Positions 6,361 to 7,978 of a stretch of DNA of 7,978 bases are shown one piece after another; the first letter of the stretch is position 1; the number at the start of each line of letters is the position of its first letter. The notes beneath the pieces are model-generated. The model did not search any database and was not told the DNA's origin. It saw only the letters and a list, made by a program, of their open reading frames with translations. The translations under genes were made by a program, and so were the position numbers. The stretch is taken from assembly GCA_026984595.1 (NCBI GenBank), contig JALSRW010000544.1:1-7978 (forward strand), written 5' to 3'. The DNA is from Alphaproteobacteria bacterium. Lineage in GTDB: Bacteria > Pseudomonadota > Alphaproteobacteria > Geminicoccales > Geminicoccaceae.

Positions 6361-7242
6361 TCAGATCCGCTTTTCGATCTGGGGGCGCAGAAGCGCCAGG
6401 TAGATGGCGCCGAAGACCAGGACGATGATCAGGAAGGCGAAGCTCAGAGCACTGGTGTAGCCGAGATTGAACTTCTTGAGCCCTTCCTGGTAGGCGTAGA
6501 GGGTCAGGGTCTCGGTGGACACGCCCGGGCCGCCGCCGGTGAGCACGAACACGGTGTCGATGATCTTCATCGATTCGATGAGACGGATGAAGACCACCGC
6601 CGCCGAGACCGGCAGCAGCAGCGGAAAGGTGATGGTCCAGAACTGCGTCCAGGGAGACGCGTCCTCGAGGCGAGCCGCCTCGTAGATGTCCTCCGGCAGG
6701 GACTGCAGCCCGGCCAGCATCAAGAGGATGACGAAGGGGGTCCACTGCCAGACCTCGACGATCACCAGCGAGCTCTTGGCCCAGACGGGATCGGTGGTGA
6801 AGGGCAGATTGGCGAGGCCGAAGAGGGAGAAGAGCTGGTTGACCGGCCCCAGGGTGGAATGGAACAGCATCCGCCAGATCAGGGCCACCGCCACCGGCGC
6901 CATCAGCATCGGCAGCAGGAAGGTGATCCGGAACAGCCGCTCGCCGGGCACCCGGGCATGCAGGGCCAGGGCGATGGCGAAGCCCAGCACGTACTGGATG
7001 GCCACCGAGGTCAAGCTGATCACGCCGGTGTTCCACAGCACCTGCCAGAAGCGCGGCCGGGCGAACAGGGTGAGGTAATTGTCGAGGCCGACGAAGCGGG
7101 GCGGCGAAGGGGGCACCAGCCGCACCTGCTGGAAGCTGATGGTCAGCGAATAGACCAGCGGAAACAGGGCCACCAGCAGCACCAACAGCACCGCCGGCCA
7201 GAGGAAGAGATGCTTGATCCGCTCGGTACCGGCCATGGCCAT
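6361..7242 (-). CDS. Carbohydrate ABC transporter permease, MalF/UgpA type
   Basis: Inner-membrane permease of a sugar or polyol ABC importer (binding-protein-dependent transport family). The 293 residues hold about six membrane segments: near 12-35, 72-95, 105-125, 157-180, 205-222 and 266-286. The FVGLDNYLTLF motif (50-60) follows the first segment, as usual for this class. The cytoplasmic EAA loop that docks on the ATPase is at 187-211 (YEAARLEDASPWTQFWTITF), but the conserved Asp-Gly pair is Glu-Asp here. TGGGPG (235-240) is the other class signature. The ATG at 7242 follows a G-rich stretch (GGGGGCGGAA) and begins 28 bases after the stop of the stress-protein gene, so the two are probably co-transcribed. 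No second permease follows; the next gene is the convergent nuclease. Substrate unknown. Confidence 0.9.
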   Translation of the reverse strand: MAMAGTERIKHLFLWPAVLLVLLVALFPLVYSLTISFQQVRLVPPSPPRFVGLDNYLTLFARPRFWQVLWNTGVISLTSVAIQYVLGFAIALALHARVPGERLFRITFLLPMLMAPVAVALIWRMLFHSTLGPVNQLFSLFGLANLPFTTDPVWAKSSLVIVEVWQWTPFVILLMLAGLQSLPEDIYEAARLEDASPWTQFWTITFPLLLPVSAAVVFIRLIESMKIIDTVFVLTGGGPGVSTETLTLYAYQEGLKKFNLGYTSALSFAFLIIVLVFGAIYLALLRPQIEKRI

Positions 7243-7270
7243 GGTCGCCGTTCCGCCCCCGCAGCCAGGT

Positions 7271-7711
7271 TCAGGACCGCACCACCAGCACCGACTGTCG
7301 TGCGTGCCGCACCACCCGTGCCGCGTTGGTGCCGAGGAGATAATCCTTCATTTCCGGCCGATGGGAGGCGAGGACGATCAGATCGCAGCCGATGCGATCG
7401 GCAGCGCGGATGATCTCGTCGTAGATCGTCCCCACCGCCACATAGCCGTCCGCCTGCACATCCTCCGGCACGTTCTCGCGGATGAAGGCGGCGACCGCCT
7501 GCTCCGCTTCCTTCCGTGCCCTGTCGGCGAAATCCGCGGGGAAGAAGGATCCCACCACGGGCATGCCGAAACTCGGAATGACGGTGAGCACATGCAGCCT
7601 GCCGCCGTGCATGCGCGCGATGTCGAGGGCGCGCGGCAGTGCCCACCGCCAGGAGCTCGCATGCCCGAGATCGACCGGCAGGAGAATGTTCTCGTACGGG
7701 CGTGCGGACAT
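7271..7711 (-). CDS. Universal stress protein, UspF/UspA family
   Basis: Cytoplasmic Usp-domain protein of 146 residues, a single domain of the normal length. It starts YENILLPVDLGHASS (6-20), has LHVLTVIPS (39-47) and ends with ASHRP, YLLGTNAARVVRHA and SVLVVR. These match E. coli UspF closely (from memory: ASHRP, YLLGSNAA, VVRHA, SVLVVR). The first glycines of the UspA-type G-2X-G-9X-G(S/T) nucleotide motif are replaced by the SHRP stretch, as in UspF, while the distal GTN is kept; nucleotide binding is plausible but not shown. AAAGGA (plus-strand 7720-7725) lies 8 bases before the ATG, a strong ribosome site. It is the gene directly upstream of the sugar permease. The cellular role cannot be told from sequence. 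Confidence 0.92.
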   Translation of the reverse strand: MSARPYENILLPVDLGHASSWRWALPRALDIARMHGGRLHVLTVIPSFGMPVVGSFFPADFADRARKEAEQAVAAFIRENVPEDVQADGYVAVGTIYDEIIRAADRIGCDLIVLASHRPEMKDYLLGTNAARVVRHARQSVLVVRS

Positions 7712-7719
7712 CTCTGCGA

Positions 7720-7725
7720 TCCTTT
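7720..7725 (-). promoter_or_regulatory. Strong Shine-Dalgarno of the universal stress protein gene
   Basis: Read on the minus strand, AAAGGA lies 8 bases before the ATG at 7711. This supports that start over in-frame alternatives further upstream. Confidence 0.6.
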
Positions 7726-7751
7726 CCCTTCTTCACGACGGCCGGCCGGTG

Positions 7752-7796
7752 GCCGCGACCGCCGGATTGCGCCCTTCCTCAATCGGCGGTCGCGGC
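7752..7796. repeat. Long near-perfect hairpin overlapping a stop codon
   Basis: GCCGCGACCGCCGGATTG (7752-7769) pairs with CAATCGGCGGTCGCGGC (7780-7796): 17 base pairs with a single bulged G and a 10-base loop (7770-7779). On the minus strand the first arm is the last codons plus most of the stop of the unidentified membrane protein, and the second arm is in the 67-base gap before the stress-protein gene. No T-run follows on either strand, so it is not a standard intrinsic terminator. It could protect or separate the transcripts, or act as an attenuator. Confidence 0.7.
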
Positions 7797-7978
7797 GGCG
7801 CCGGCGACCTCACGACGTCGTCGCCCGAGCTGGGCCAGGAGAACGATCCCGAGCAGCAACAGCGCCGGCAGATAGAACACCTCCTTGGGCATCCGCTCGG
7901 CCGGCAGATAGACCTCTACCACGGTCACCGGTTCGTCCGCATAGAAGTCGAACTGTTGGGAGAGCTCGAAGAAGGGCG
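7779..7978 (-). CDS. C-terminal end of an unidentified membrane protein (5' partial)
   Basis: An open frame enters from the right edge and stops at TGA (7781-7779); 65 residues are visible. It begins PFFELSQQFDFYADEPVTVV and continues with VYLPAERMPKEV. A hydrophobic segment of about 18 residues follows (VFYLPALLLLGIVLLAQL, visible residues 33-50). The end is basic (GRRRR) with an alanine-rich tail (AGAAATAD). By the positive-inside rule the tail is cytoplasmic and the preceding part is periplasmic. The coding frame is supported by sensible composition and by ending just before the stress-protein gene on the same strand. I do not recognise the family. The start lies beyond the window, and the stop lies inside a strong hairpin. 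Confidence 0.65.
   Translation of the reverse strand, partial: PFFELSQQFDFYADEPVTVVEVYLPAERMPKEVFYLPALLLLGIVLLAQLGRRRREVAGAAATAD

Noticed and set aside
6260..7036. A 258-codon open frame on the - strand
   Set aside because: It is an alternate frame of the sugar permease, which has all the family signatures in its own frame; this one is a His/Arg/Gly-rich shadow.
1..7978. CRISPR array, insertion sequence, rRNA or tRNA gene
   Set aside because: I found no regularly spaced repeats, no transposase, no terminal repeats with target duplications and no RNA-gene signature.

Overview
The window is dense, GC-rich bacterial DNA. Hand-counted rows outside the middle segment run about 67-68% G+C. The MCE/Mla lipid-transport operon with an outer-membrane-type lipoprotein implies a Gram-negative proteobacterium. 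A purple or alphaproteobacterial lineage fits the codon use and the STAS-fused MlaE layout, but the sequence does not settle the genus.

Left part (1-3606, + strand): a tightly overlapping Mla-type phospholipid transport operon. It encodes a permease with an N-terminal STAS domain (5' end outside the window), the ATPase MlaF, a membrane-anchored MCE protein (MlaD type, TTG start) and an ABC-transport auxiliary lipoprotein of the PqiC type. Three of these genes overlap their neighbour by 4-17 bases. No MlaC gene is seen. A separate gene for a YibF-like glutathione S-transferase follows (3733-4347).

Middle part (4348-6360, + strand): a small accessory segment. A complete DinJ/YafQ-type toxin-antitoxin pair is followed after only 24 bases by a 423-residue protein that I cannot assign to a named family. 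Its C-terminal third carries a convincing PD-(D/E)XK nuclease core. G+C falls to about 48% in sampled rows of this gene, so it looks horizontally acquired. The three genes could form one transcript, making this the best candidate in the window for an undescribed defence or stability module.

Right part (6361-7978, - strand): a MalF-type carbohydrate ABC permease, a UspF-like universal stress protein just upstream of it, and the C-terminal end of an unidentified membrane protein cut by the window edge. The permease gene runs convergently into the nuclease gene, and no partner permease, ATPase or binding protein is visible. A long near-perfect hairpin overlaps the stop codon of the unidentified membrane protein.
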